Below, piece by piece: positions 35,572 through 47,551 of a stretch of DNA of 64,000 nucleotides (its first letter is position 1; each line of letters opens with the position of its first letter). The notes beneath the pieces were generated by a model. The model saw only the letters and a program-made list of their open reading frames with translations. It did not search any database and had not been told where the DNA came from. The stretch is from the NCBI GenBank assembly GCA_025890175.1, contig JANPYM010000004.1, forward strand, positions 2,558,682 through 2,622,681, given 5' to 3'. The position numbers were made by a program, and so were the translations under genes. This stretch comes from Ciborinia camelliae. Lineage: Eukaryota > Ascomycota > Leotiomycetes > Helotiales > Sclerotiniaceae.

Positions 35572-37064
35572 ATGTCTCTCACCCGCAGCATCACATCTTC
35601 ACTCCTGCGCACCGCTCCTCGTACCTCGATCTTCACACCACGATTTGGCAGCGCCTTCACACATTCGCGCACCATGGCATCTGCTACCTCGTTCCCCAAA
35701 ATTAAGGTCAAGAATCCCATTGTGGAACTTGATGGTGATGAGATGACCAGAATTATCTGGAAGGATATTAAGGATAAATTCATTCATCCGTATTTGGATG
35801 TGGATTTGAAATATTATGATTTGGGGTTGGAGTATAGAGATGAGACTAATGATCAGGTTACTATTGATGCGGCAGAGGCTATTAAGAAGTATTCCGTGGG
35901 TGTTAAGTGTGCGACCATTACACCGGATGAAGCCAGAGTTAAGGAGTTCCATTTGAAGCAGAGTGAGTCATTTTCTTGATCTTATATACATCTGCGAGTA
36001 TGGGAGGTTCGAAGAGAAGAAACTAATAAAATTTCAAACAGTGTGGCTTTCACCAAACGGCACGATCCGCAACCATCTAGGTGGTACCGTCTTCCGCGAA
36101 CCAATTGTCATTCCCCGTATCCCCCGCCTTGTTCCTGGCTGGAAGAAACCTATCATCATCGGTCGTCATGCATTCGGAGATCAATATCGCGCCAAAGACA
36201 TGGTTGTCCCAGGTCCAGGTACCCTTAAGATGATCTACACACCTGAAGGAGGTGAACCTATCGAAACCGTCGTCTATGACTTCAAATCAGGAGGAGGAGT
36301 TGCTCAAACTCAATATAATACCGATGAGTCCATTAGCGGATTTGCCCATGCTAGTTTCAAGATGGCGCTCAACAAGGGATTGCCATTGTATATGAGTACC
36401 AAGAATACCATTTTGAAGAAATATGATGGGAGATTCAAGGATATCTTTGAGGAGATTTTCCAGAAGGAATACAAGACTCAATTTGAGGAGAAGAAGATTT
36501 GGTATGAACATAGATTGATCGATGATATGGTTGCGCAAATGATGAAGAGTTCGGGAGGCTACGTTATGGCTTTGAAGAGTATGTTTTCCCCTCTACTCCT
36601 TTTCTCAATCAGAACTTCACTAACATACCAAAACCATAGACTACGATGGAGACGTCCAATCCGACATCGTAGCCCAAGGTTTCGGTTCCCTCGGTCTCAT
36701 GACCTCAGTTCTCATCACCCCCGATGGTAAAACTTTCGAATCCGAAGCCGCCCACGGAACCGTCACTCGTCATTATCGCGAACATCAAAAAGGCAACCCT
36801 ACCTCGACCAATCCTATCGCATCAATCTTCGCTTGGACAAGAGGACTTATTCAAAGAGGTAGATTAGATGATACACCCGAGGTAGTGGCTTTTGCCGAGA
36901 GTTTGGAACAGGCGTGTATAGATGTCGTGGACAAGGAGGGAATCATGACAAAGGATTTGGCATTGGCTTGTGGAAACACGGGAAAGAATGATTATGTTAC
37001 TACCGGGGAGTATTTGGAGGCGGTAGAGAAGAGAATGAAGGGGCTCTTGAAGGAGAAGTTGTAG
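35572..37064 (+). CDS. idp1: NADP-dependent isocitrate dehydrogenase, mitochondrial with possible cytosolic isoform
   Basis: Oxidative decarboxylation of isocitrate to 2-oxoglutarate with production of NADPH. Three exons: 35572-35962, 36042-36578, 36640-37064 (introns 79 and 61 bp, GTGAGT...ACAG and GTATGT...ATAG), giving 450 residues, normal for the dimeric eukaryotic enzyme. The N-terminus [20 protein letters not shown] is Arg/Ser-rich and lacks acids, a good mitochondrial presequence. The core begins [20 protein letters not shown] and includes [22 protein letters not shown], whose Ser/Asn/Arg residues bind substrate, and [24 protein letters not shown] near the metal-binding aspartates. An in-frame ATG ([14 protein letters not shown]) at codon 35 would give a form without the presequence, as reported for fungal IDP genes that make two isoforms. 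Intact. Confidence 0.95.
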
Positions 37065-37656
37065 AGGGTTCATATCTCTACTCTTGAGAGTCTTTAATAC
37101 CTTGTTTGGACCAAGGTGTTATTTCATGGAGAAATTCCACAGACTTTTGGTGGTTGGGTGGTGAGTGGTTAGACCATATTTCGATTTAGATCGCATGGTT
37201 GGCTGTGCTGTTTTTTTTCTTCTTCCTTTTTTTCTTGCTTCGTTACCTACATGCATTTTCTTGGGGCTCGCCTAAGGGCAGCACTCTTCACGTTCTGAAT
37301 ATATGATATCATGAGCATTAGTTTTTGGGCGATTGCATTTTCGTCGGTGATGGTGGTGGTTGTGAGAGCTGAGAAAGGGAAAGGAGAAAGGAGAAAGGAG
37401 AAAGAGGAAAGAGGGAAGAGGAAAGAGGGGATAGGGGAAGAGGGAAAGGGAAAAAGAAGATCAATGTTTTGTTATATCATCGTACATAGCGTATATATGA
37501 ATATACATCATTTTGATACTGTATCATATATATATATATATAGATTGACTTGTTTTTTGGTCAAAAAGTTAAAAGGTAAATGGTAAATGGTAAATGAAGT
37601 TTGTGGTAGTTGTATGTATTGGTGTGCTGGTGTGCTGGTGTGCTGGTGATTCTTTT
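37065..37656. other. 3' flank with purine-rich repeats
   Basis: Downstream of the IDH gene. A GAAAGGAGAAAG-type purine tract lies at 37375-37460, and a TGTGCTGGTG direct repeat at about 37622-37648. Short frames here are driven by repeats. No gene. Confidence 0.45.
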
Positions 37657-37760
37657 GGAGGGGAGATTTGGAGGGGAGATTTGGAGGGGAGATTTGGAGG
37701 GGAGATTTGGAGGGGAGATTTGGAGGGGAGATTTGGAGGGGAGATTTGGAGGGGAGATTT
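37657..37760. repeat. 13-bp minisatellite, 8 exact copies
   Basis: GGAGGGGAGATTT is repeated eight times without interruption. It lies between the convergent IDH and PAN-like genes. Frames on both strands (GRFGGEIWRGDLE, SPLQISPPNLP) are translations of the repeat. Confidence 0.95.
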
Positions 37761-38107
37761 GAATATCCCAAACAAATTTCTTTCTATATGATTATTCCAA
37801 GGTGTCAAGGAAAATACATAATCTTACACCAGAAAAAAACAATCAAGTCAACGACTAGGGAGGGTAAACAAGTAATCAGGATGACATTGATACTACAGTA
37901 TTAGATTGTAAAAGTAAAATTCTATTATTGAAAACGTTCGGTAAATAATTAAAGCTTCTGACGGCTTCTTTATTAAAAGAAAAACTCATCCCTAATCAAT
38001 CCAATTCCAAATTATCTTGTCCTGCACCTGTTCGCAATGATGGGAGAAAATCCTGGGGATTCTATAAAAGAAAAAGTGTCTCCTGGTGCCTATCCATCAT
38101 ATACCAT

Positions 38108-38180
38108 GCTATCCCAAGCCAACTCAAGCCAACTCAAGCCAGTCCAAGCCAGCCCAAGCCATCCCAAGCCAAACCAAACC
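38108..38180. repeat. 10-bp degenerate tandem repeat (CCAAGCCANY)
   Basis: Seven or so imperfect copies of a unit close to CAAGCCAACT just beyond the 3' end of the minus-strand PAN-like gene. Copies differ in the last two or three bases. Probably 3' UTR or flanking DNA. Confidence 0.7.
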
Positions 38181-38223
38181 ACTCTATCCTATCCATGAAA
38201 AGATATGATCCCAAAGAATCAAT

Positions 38224-39593
38224 CTATTTAGGAGTAGCCGCGGCCTTAGCAACCGAAGCGACCGAAGTAGCCGCGGCCACAGCGCCCCACCCACCATTAT
38301 TCCCCCCCTTATACGAGCCAGCGGGACAGCCATCCAAAGCACAGATGGGCTGATACTTAGCCGCATACGTCGCATTAGTATAAGTATACGCCTGACTCAC
38401 GGACCAATAATCGGCCCCGCGATATTGACCATAATTGGTCGCGTAATTGCTGGCCCACTCTTCCGTATACATGGAGCAGTAGATGCCCTGGGGGTTTTTG
38501 TTCTCGCTCAACACGTACACGACAACTTGGTTGCAGATGGCCGGGTTGCCGGTCGAGGGCGGGTGCGCTACGTTGTATTTGTTTTGGCTCGTGCAGGCGG
38601 TCGTGCAGGCGACCACCCCGTTCGCAAATGTTTGCACGTCGTCGAAGGAGAAAAATTTATATCCCATGTAGGTGTCGGCTTTGGTGATGGGGTCGACGGG
38701 TGCGTTGATCGCTCCTCCCAGCGCGACGGGTCCGTTGTAGCCGTCGGCGGCGGGTGGTGAGACTCCTTTGTTGTAGCCGTTGGATCCGGAGATGACGACG
38801 TGGAAATCATCTGCTTTGATGTTAGTGGATTTGTAACGCTAAGTTGAACGAAACTTCTATGTGTAGAGAGGGAAAGACGGAAAGGTAGAAAGAGGGAAAC
38901 TTACTTCTCCATTGTCCGATATTAGTTGCCGTCTTATCGGAGATCTGAACACCCCACTTCACACACTTGTAGTTGATGGTGGAAGGAGGGTTGGGGCAGC
39001 TGGCGGCTGGATCCACGGTGGGATCACGCTCGAGGTAGATGTTGAAGGCAATACATCCTTCTTGTTCATCACAGTAGGCTGCACAGTTTACGGTATCGTA
39101 AGAATCCATGGTCTTGTAACCAAGGTACGACGTCGTTTGGGAAGACCCTTGCAATCCCGAGAAAGCAAGAGTGTAACCCCGTGGCGTGACGGCGGCCGAG
39201 GAAATCGCCTTGTATTGGGGACTAGCTAAAAAAGCATCCGATGTATCTGGACTGTGAGGATGTTAGTGATGGTTCTTGTTGGGATTGGAAGAGTTCATGA
39301 ACGTACACAGTGTTTGGGCCCTTTCCAGCGGGTTGGGCCTCGCAGCTGCGCTTGAAGACATCGCGCTTGCCGGCTGCGCCAGTTGGGACTGCGAGAGCAG
39401 TTACCTTGGCAGCTCCTTCTGAAGTAGCAGCAGCAGATGGCTTAACGTAGACAGCTTGGGAATAGACATTGACAGGTGCAGCGGAAAGTGAAGCTTTTGG
39501 GAGAGCATCAATGGCTGCCAAATCAATCTTTTGAGGGACAGGGTTAGCAATGGCCAAAGCAGCGAAAGTAGAAGCGATGATAGTAGGACGCAT
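38224..39593 (-). CDS. Secreted cysteine-rich protein with PAN/Apple-like modules
   Basis: Three exons: 39593-39307, 39251-38905 and 38810-38224 (introns 55 and 94 bp), giving 406 residues. The start is the ATG of MRPTIIASTFAALAIANP, a signal peptide followed by a propeptide-like Ala-rich stretch ending AGKRDVFKRS, with dibasic KR sites that a kexin protease could cut. A cysteine-rich module follows (YLGYKTMDSYDTVNCAAYCDEQEGCIAFNIYLERDP, then CPNPPSTINYKCVKWG), and a second at MGYKFFSFDDVQTFANGVVACTTAC. The 'GY-x(6)-D-x(4)-CA-x(2)-C-x(6)-C-x-AFN' pattern resembles PAN/Apple-type folds, which bind proteins or carbohydrates. Intron 1 splits a Val codon (NTV|PDTSDAF). The family is seen as uncharacterised secreted proteins in many ascomycetes; the function is unknown. 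Confidence 0.8.
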
Positions 39594-42500
39594 TTTGAAA
39601 GTCAAGTGAAGGTTTCTATAACTAAACTATTTAAAAGTTAAGATTAAAAGAGTGTTGTTGAAGTAATTTTGAAATGATTGTGAAGCAGCCGTGAAGCGAC
39701 TGTGAAGTGATTGTGAGAGGAAACAAAGATGATGTTGATTTGAAGTGGCAGAAATGATCAATCTTATACTTCCTCATCCATATCTTAGATGTCTACTCGA
39801 CACTGGTCCATATCAGCCTGGCGGTTAGACCCAGGATTCTAAGGGCGAGCGGGAATAGTACAACTAGGTGCAGAGCAAGCGCCACATTCAATAGAACGAA
39901 GGATTGAAAATGGATTCAGAAGCCAGTGGTCAAAGATGCAGAATAAGCGTAGACATCTAACTGTCGAACTGAGCTTAATTCCATAGCACACAAAAAGCTG
40001 CTCCATTGTATATTCGGCACCAGTTTCTATATTTTCCAAGCCATATTGAATCCTTTTTTTTCTATTTGGTTGAAATTTGATCGAGGCCCTATTCGGGTCT
40101 TCCGAAACCTCGTGCGGCACAAGATCACTACTGGTTTGATCGGATGATACTAGCCCCATGAAGGTAGAATAATCGAAACATCCATGGATCTAGCAAACAG
40201 CCGAGAAGATAAAAAAGGCTGAGCCGGAGAATTTCCATGAAGTCGAATCAAAGTGCTGATCGTGCGTAAAATCATTGGTTCATTTCATGGTTACAAGTCA
40301 ATAATTCAACTGCTGGCTTTGATTGACGTTTGATGTGTGTACCGATGTGGACAATTTAGGAAGATCCTCGTATAGAAGAACCCTTAGTCCATAAATGGGA
40401 TTCTAAGGGTTCGCGGAAATATGATTGTTCAGCAGAATTAGATTTGAAATAGATTTGACGACACTCGGTCCTAGCCGCTAGGAAACACATGGACCGTGGA
40501 GCACCACATCTTGTATCAGGTACATACCAGGAACAGGGGAATGAGAATATTATTATCATACCCAGAAAAGCATGGAGAACATGCAAATTCAAAATGTATT
40601 TTCGTTCTGTGCCCAAAGAGAATGTTCCAAGCTAAAACATACTTGTTTACTACGTTCACTTGATGTTACTATCAGATTGAGGTTTTGGTCTGGATCCTAT
40701 AAAGTGGAGGGTTCTTTTGTCCCTGGTATTATATCAATCGATATATATATATATATATGTATGTATGTAATCGTTCTCGCTGATTATTTTCTCTTGAGAC
40801 TTGCAGGTTGTAGAACTCCAACCACTTCTGCAACATTTTCCCGGCTGAAAGATGAGATGAGATGAGATGAATTTCCATTCCATTGCCAAGTTTGAACTCT
40901 ACGTGTTTGTACAAGTACCTAGACAATGTACGTATTGTAGAATACTTGTCAAGAAATCCCTTTTAAAGGTTGCAAGCTGGAGCTAGCAGTTCTTGACTGA
41001 GGGGGGGAATAACTTTATGCAATATTGCAATTTTATTGTATGCGCATGCGGTGCGAAAGGAGTATATAAGATTACATAAAAATCAAATTCTTTTGTGGAA
41101 GTTAATTTCAACAGCAACAGTGACAGCCGCGAGAATATACTTTTTTTCTATGGGTATGAGGTTTCCGGGGAAGATATCGGGTTAGGGGTGAGCAGATCTC
41201 CCGCTGCAGACTCCAGAGATTGCGTGCCTTGACCCAGAGCTATGGCTCTTAGTTCACTGTAGACCCTTGCATTATATAAACCCTTGTATTAACCGATGAG
41301 CCCATCCCACCTTCTTGTAATCTGGGGTGTCACGATAGCCTCAAGGCGATGAATAATCTTAACATTTCAATCTCAACGAGGAAATAGTGATACTAAATAA
41401 GACATGGAGTCACTGTATAAAATTTGTAGCTATACCTACGGTAGCTTCTTCATGTTCTTGGCTCTCAACTCTCGTGATGCTGAGGTCCACTACCACGCAG
41501 ATACGAAAACGATAGTACAGCCATCATCTAGATTCTGATCGCTGATTTTACTTCATACCTTCATATACAGACAGACAGACTGGTTGACTGATTCTCCGGA
41601 CTTTCAGACTTGAAAGTTGAATGTGTTTTCGATTTCTTAGAAAAGAAACAACTTGAGTACACAACTGGATGATTGAGAACGAGCCAGACACTGACGTCGC
41701 ACAGACAACATTGAGATAGAATTAACCTCCTTTCTAAAATCCAAATGCTCAGTCGAGTAGGGTGAAGATTGAAAGATACAGGGTGTGAAAAAGCCCACTT
41801 CCGGAAATTTGTTACTGGTATAGAATATTATTTTACTGTACCTAGGTATCTATATACCGGTAGTTACTGTAACATGTAATATGAAGGATAACCCCGGACC
41901 CAGCAATAGATTCATGGCTCTTCCAAATTCCATCTATTTGAGAGTTTTAGCACCATCATGCTGATACCGAAAGATCGAGTCCGACTATCAATCGCAGCAG
42001 TGGAATGTTTCCCACTTGAAAGAAGATTTGAAGGTTTGATCGACTTGTGAATTGATTGTTCTCATGTGTCTAAGAACCAACGATTGTTTCGATTGTGCCA
42101 CAGAGATCGGCTACTGGGAAATCACTCCTATCCCGTTATTGAGTCGTTATCGAAATGATTGCGATGCGACGTTTGATTTTCTTCATCAATCCGGAGAGGT
42201 CGTACCAAAGGATATCAGTATCGGAGGTATTTGGATGAGATCAAGATCAAGTTCAAGGTCACGACAGCTGGAGAGTACATTGTTTTACTCGATAAGCCAA
42301 TAGGTACACTGCATAGAGAGGCATGCATCAGCAGATAGGGACCGATAAGGAGAGTAATGACGGGAAGAAGATCAATCATCTGGTGAAGAATGAATTTCTT
42401 CTCTTCTCTTGCATGTTTTTATGTTACTCTTCATCATTGGTTTATGGGAATTTTTGGTTGATGGTTGATGCTTGTTGATGGTTTCATAAAGATTAAAATG

Positions 42501-43036
42501 GGTGAAGTTTCCTATTTGCAACAATCTCACTCCCAAATTCGTGCATTCGTGCCGCGCCTGCATGACAGCACGTGAAATACGCCATGCCCACGCGTCAACC
42601 ATCTCCCCACACCCCTTCATATTTCTCATCTCTCGCTTTCCCGCTTTATAGTCAGGAAGTTCCATCGCCATTCATTTGTACGCCCCCCCAAAGCCTCAAT
42701 CCCCGACAATAGAGTCAGGAGAGAACACGTTGGATTATGACGGTAAGCTTCATCTGACGTACATCTTGACGTTCATGCGACAAATGAAGTCAGTTGCTTC
42801 GATTCCGCGGAAGCTACTGCCACGAACCGTGCCGCTCGTATGTGTTACATTCCTTTTCTCAAACACGTAGGAAGGGAGGGTGAGTTGTTGTTTCCTCAGC
42901 TTCGAAAATATGTAAGGTATATCTTTATTTGTTTTTGTTTCTTGGGTGTCATGTTTCCCCTTTCTCTCTTTACTTCATTTTTTCCATGCTCGGGGGGATT
43001 TCTGCGCCGGCGCAACGATTCATTTCATCCGCGAAG
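39594..43036. other. Long intergenic region between divergent genes
   Basis: 3.4 kb between the PAN-like gene (minus) and the MFS gene (plus). A TATA-like TATAAG on the minus strand lies near 39763. ORFs 39839-40159, 40356-40616, 40572-40865, 42052-42303 and 42372-42671 have no splice partners, homology or codon pattern. A TA dinucleotide run is at 40740-40758 and a GAGAT pentamer run at 40853-40870. TACCTAGGTA is at 41839-41848. Confidence 0.4.
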
Positions 43037-44826
43037 ATGCCTTCATCAAAATTACAACCACCATCCTCATGCGACGAACAATCTCCTCTCCTTCATTCTC
43101 TGCCACCAAATGCCTCTCGCACACACCCCTTAATAGATCAAAGGCATTCTCCGCGCATTATCGTCCTACTCCTAACAACGATTGTTTTTATAATTGGGTT
43201 TGGAGGATATTTGGCTTGGATTCCATCGATTCGCATTTATGAGGATCTATTGTGTCGTCGTTATTATGAAGAACTACAAGGCCAGGGAGGAATAGGATCG
43301 AGTAGTATGATTGATGAGTCTAGGTGTAAGGGCAATGAAGTCCAGGAGGAATTGAATATTTTGACCGCAGTGTTGGAAACCTTGAAGTCATTGCCAGGTA
43401 CGAGGGGCTTAGTGAAGCATTCGAGAAATTGGAGCTGATTTTTTGTAGGAATGTTGATGGCTGTTCCATATGGGCTGTTGGCTGATAAGTATGATTTTTC
43501 TTTGCTTCCGTAGTCTATCAATACCTAGGTAGTCTTTGACTTTAGTTGTAGGGAATTGGCATTCTGAAAGTCCTTGGCTGACGTGGAAATAGAATTGGGA
43601 GAAAACCAGTCTTTGCTTTAACTATACTCGGAGTTCTCCTATCCCTCTTATTTGAAGTATTCATAATGAGCGAATGGATGATGTTACCAATTCGTGTTGT
43701 ATGGCTAGCACCCTTCATGCAATTTATTGGCGGTGGTGAGAAAACAGCTACGGCAATATTTTTTGCTATGATATCGGACGTCACTACTCAGAGCGAAAGG
43801 TATTAAATTTTGACGTAATCTACCCACCAGAGTTCTTACTGACACAAAATTGCTAGAGCAAATGCGTTTCTTTTCGGTGCTTGTGCTTCACTCTCTGCAG
43901 AACTCATTGCACCTACCGTAGCAGCCGCAATAATGGTTCATTCTCCATGGACTTCAATATACTACGGCGTGTCTATCTTGACCTTGGGATTATGTCTCAT
44001 CGCATTCATACCAGAAACGCTGCATCTTCACGCATCCCAGATGCCCACTATTATCCCAGACCCTTCAACATCACGCTACCTAAGCGACTCCACATCAGAT
44101 TTTAACGAACCCCTAAAGCAAAAGCCAACCCTCACTCGTCGCCTTTCCGATTTTTACATCACTAGTCGACCTCTCCTTACACTCCCAGTTCTCCTCTTAC
44201 TTCTGCCATCCATAACCCGCGTCATCGGTCAACAATCAATCGACCTGTGTATCCGGTACATCTCCACTCGATTTTCCATCCCCATCTCCCACGCCTCTCT
44301 GATCCTCTCCCTCCGCGCTCTCATCAACATCCTCCTACTCATCCTCCTCATCCCCTCCCTCTCCTCCCTCCTCATCCAAACCTTCTCCTTCTCCTCCACC
44401 CACAAAGATCTCCTCCTCGCCCGCATCTCCTCCCTCTTCCTCATCCTCGGCGCCCTCACCCTCGCCATCTCCCCCTCCCTCCACCTCACCATCCTCGGCC
44501 TCATCATCTATACCCTCGGCACGGGCTTCGTCAGTTTAGTCCGCTCCCTGATCACCGGGTTGGTCGATCAAAAACACGTCGCGAGGATCTTCGCCCTCAT
44601 TGCCGTCGTCGAAACTAGTAGTGCGTTGGTCGCGGGCCCGGTCGTCGCGGGTCTCTTTGAATTGGGCTTGCGCTGGAGGTCTGACTGGGTTGGTTGGTTG
44701 GGCTTGCCCTTTGTCGGGTTGGCGGTCGTTTGTGTGGTGGGGAGTGTGGGGGTTTGGTCGGTGAGAGGTTTGGGGAGTAAGTGTAAGGAAGGGTTGGTGG
44801 ATCCGGAGGTGGATGGGAGGGTTTAG
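43037..44826 (+). CDS. MFS transporter
   Basis: Major facilitator superfamily transporter, proton-coupled and of unknown substrate. Four exons: 43037-43397, 43451-43490, 43593-43799, 43857-44826, with introns of 53, 102 and 57 bp, giving 525 residues and about 12 membrane segments. The joined sequence MLMAVPYGLLADKIGRKPVFALTILG is the MFS signature loop between helices 2 and 3 (D-x-G/I-G-R-K/R-P/R), and needs the tiny 40-bp exon 2 and the ATAG acceptor at 43592. Other landmarks are FIGGGEKTATAIFFAMISDVTTQSERANAFLF (helices 4-5) and a central loop of about 60 residues. The N-terminal cytosolic segment has the SPLLHSLPP motif common in vacuolar or plasma-membrane MFS proteins. An in-frame ATG at 42929 would add a hydrophobic leader and is less likely. 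The C-terminal half has strongly C-rich codon choice on the plus strand. Confidence 0.9.
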
Positions 44827-47428
44827 ATTGGGGGAATTCATGGGTGGTGATTTTTTATGAATTATGATTGGTGTAGAAGGCATTTGGTGTTTGGAAATCA
44901 CTCAATGGGTGGGTTAGATGGCAAATGTTTGTTTTGTTGTTTGGTTTTTTGTTTGGTTATTTGATTTTTTTGGGTTATAGAAAGCGAGAGAGATGAGAAA
45001 GAAAATTGGGAATCCATAGGTCCCTGAAGTAGATGATGGAACTTGGATTCGTTTATATGTCCATCAGCACTCTTACACATTATAATTATCTCGATAGAGT
45101 TAGACAGGGGATGGCGAGGAATATTATTATATACCTGTTATTTGATTATGATGTTCGTATTCATGGTGTGGTGATAGTATATCGAATGAGGGTTAATCGT
45201 ACTAACGATGGGGATTTGTTGGGGTTTGTTGTTTTGCAGAGTTGTTTGTTGTGTTGTTGTATTATTGTATTATTGTTATATCCCAAGAGGTCTCCTTAAG
45301 AGCTTGAACTCTTTAATTTTGGATTTGGATTTGCTTTTCGTATTACTTTTACTTCTGGATTTCCTTTTCGTTTTTTTTTCGCCTTGTGTCTCTATAGATA
45401 GATGGATCAATCATTCATTCATTTATATAATACCACTTATGTCATGAAATGATATGGAATGATATGGAATGTATAGAAACTTCTACTTTATCTGTCGGAA
45501 CACCCCGGTGTGCACAATATATATGCATATACACAATGGTATAATATGAAAATAGTAAAATATGATATGATGTATTAGGTTCTAGGTGGGTGCTACGAAG
45601 AGGGCTTATATGCCCGTAGATCGTACTAGCGAGCCTAGTGCGATCACGTGCTAATCCTGATTCACTAGTATCGCAACAAATATAGATTATTTATAGATTA
45701 TTTATATCCACCTTATACAGAATATAGATTATCTATTAAAATTTTAGTATTATTCGTTTTACATAAAGATTATTTACAAATAATCCGCCAGGCACAAAAC
45801 CCGCCTCGCGGGTACCCGTTGGGCAGTCTAGGTGAAGTGAATGGAATGTCGAGTTTCAAATTCATGATTATGCGCGAAGGAGTCGGATTCACCTCAAATT
45901 TCCTGGTATTGAACTTCCAATTTTCTACCGACTTGAAGCCCGTTATAATCTCACCTCACTACCCTTTATTCACATCCAGTATAAACATCTACAAAGCCTG
46001 AGATCAAGTGAATAGCACCCGGCCTCTCCGCAACGTATTAACATGTAAAGACTTCAAATCTATCCAATACATTACTTAAAGCTTCAACCATCGAGAGTTT
46101 TTACAGAAGCGGAATATTAGTTCTACCAGAAAATCATACTTGCAGGTGTGGGTAAAACAGCTCGGGAGACTTTCATATGAAGAAAGGTGGTATTATGACA
46201 GGGTACTTGCTGTATTGAGAGGAAAGTTCGGAAGTGATCTAGAGGGCACGAATACCAAAAGAATGATGGTGAAGGTGGTTGATTTTAAGTGACGATAGTA
46301 GGAGTAAAGGAAGACAATATAAACTCTCGGTTTGGACAGATACAATCAGATGATATCACTTCCCCAAAACTCTAGTAAAATAGGGGTCCGTGAGTATATT
46401 CCTCCTACTATTCGCTCATACTTAATTTTCCCACATCAGCATTGTCAATCACTTCTCCATCTCTGTAAGACAAATTGATATTTCAAAGCCCGTGAGTTGC
46501 ATATGTTTATATACTCCCACTTCCACCAGTAGAACTCATCGGACTTGATAAATGCTTCCCAAACATGTTTGATCGAACAAAAAGAACAAGCAAGAAGGTT
46601 AATAGCGATATAGCTCACATTATAAGGTCCTCAAGCTAGGAGAGAAACGTACCTAGGTAATAAGTGGGAGATAAAATGATTCAAGTGAATAATTACATAC
46701 CGTGCCTCTACTGAATGGCCATTCAGATATCCTGGATATGCTCAGTATTATGCATGCTATCTCCTCATTTGTATTGAATACCATACCCCTCCTCACACGA
46801 TTACAGCCCATCACAGTGAAGCCTCTTGTGTGGAACGATCCATATGTTCTCCTTAAGTGAATCACAGCTCCGCATTTACTACCCTCCACAACCCCTCGGT
46901 GATACTACATAAAAACTACCTGTCTTCAACACTTGCAGAATTAAGCACAAACGGATAGAATTGTCACTTGACTCAAAGGGCAATCTGTAGAAAACAAGCT
47001 GGGAGGGCAAAATAGATGTGTTGGTGATTATAGTGGATAGAGGGTAGATTTCTTTAAGGGAGACTCAGATATGATAATGATGAGGAGGGACGAGATTGGA
47101 GGAGATGATAGTAGGAGATCATGAACGATAGTAAGAGATTCTAAGACAATAATAATGCTTGATTTGAGGAGGTGATATGAGATGATATCACTTCCTCGTG
47201 AAAACTCTTGATACAATGGGCTTGTTTTACTTGTTGCCCCTGCACTAAACAAGGATAAGGATAGGGTTGCAGTTTCTGGTTTGATATTGTAATATCCATT
47301 CGAGGAAGATATCTCTAACATACATATTTTAAAACACCTCATTAATTATGCGAAATCAATACTGATTGAATGATTTAAGTCACGGATACTGATTAAGTTG
47401 TTTAAATCTAGGGCTTTACAAGTTGCGC
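44827..47428. other. Gene-poor region
   Basis: No supported gene. Frames at 44898-45447, 45819-46001, 46653-46889 and 47028-47342 are short and AT-driven. A hairpin at 45622-45648 (GATCGTACTAG / CTAGTGCGATC) and the palindrome CCCGCCTCGCGGG near 45809 lie in a small GC-richer island. TACCTAGGTA is at 46650-46659. Confidence 0.4.
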
Positions 47429-47551
47429 AGTACGAGCTGCGAGGGAGGTTGTGAAGGGCCGTAGCCAATAATAATAGCCGAGCCTATGGCGAAGGTTATT
47501 ATTATTGGTTGGCCCGAGCGGCCGTACTCAAAGCTCGTATATTTATATAAT
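47429..47551. repeat. Imperfect inverted repeat, about 50-nt arms
   Basis: Left arm 47429-47481 (starts TACGAGCTGCGAGGG, ends CCAATAATAATAGCC) and right arm 47491-47540, whose complement starts TACGAGCTTTGAGTACGG and ends CCAATAATAATAACC. The arms differ mainly in the middle. The loop is about 9 nt, so the RNA or single strand could fold into a long hairpin. It may be a decayed MITE. Confidence 0.5.

Noticed and set aside
37508..37904. Frames with repeated GGEIWRGDLEGRF or SPLQISPPNLP
   Set aside because: Products of the 13-bp minisatellite.
44229..44618. Arg/Met-rich and His/Pro-rich frames inside the MFS gene
   Set aside because: Shadow frames of exon 4, whose own frame encodes membrane helices and continues the conserved protein.
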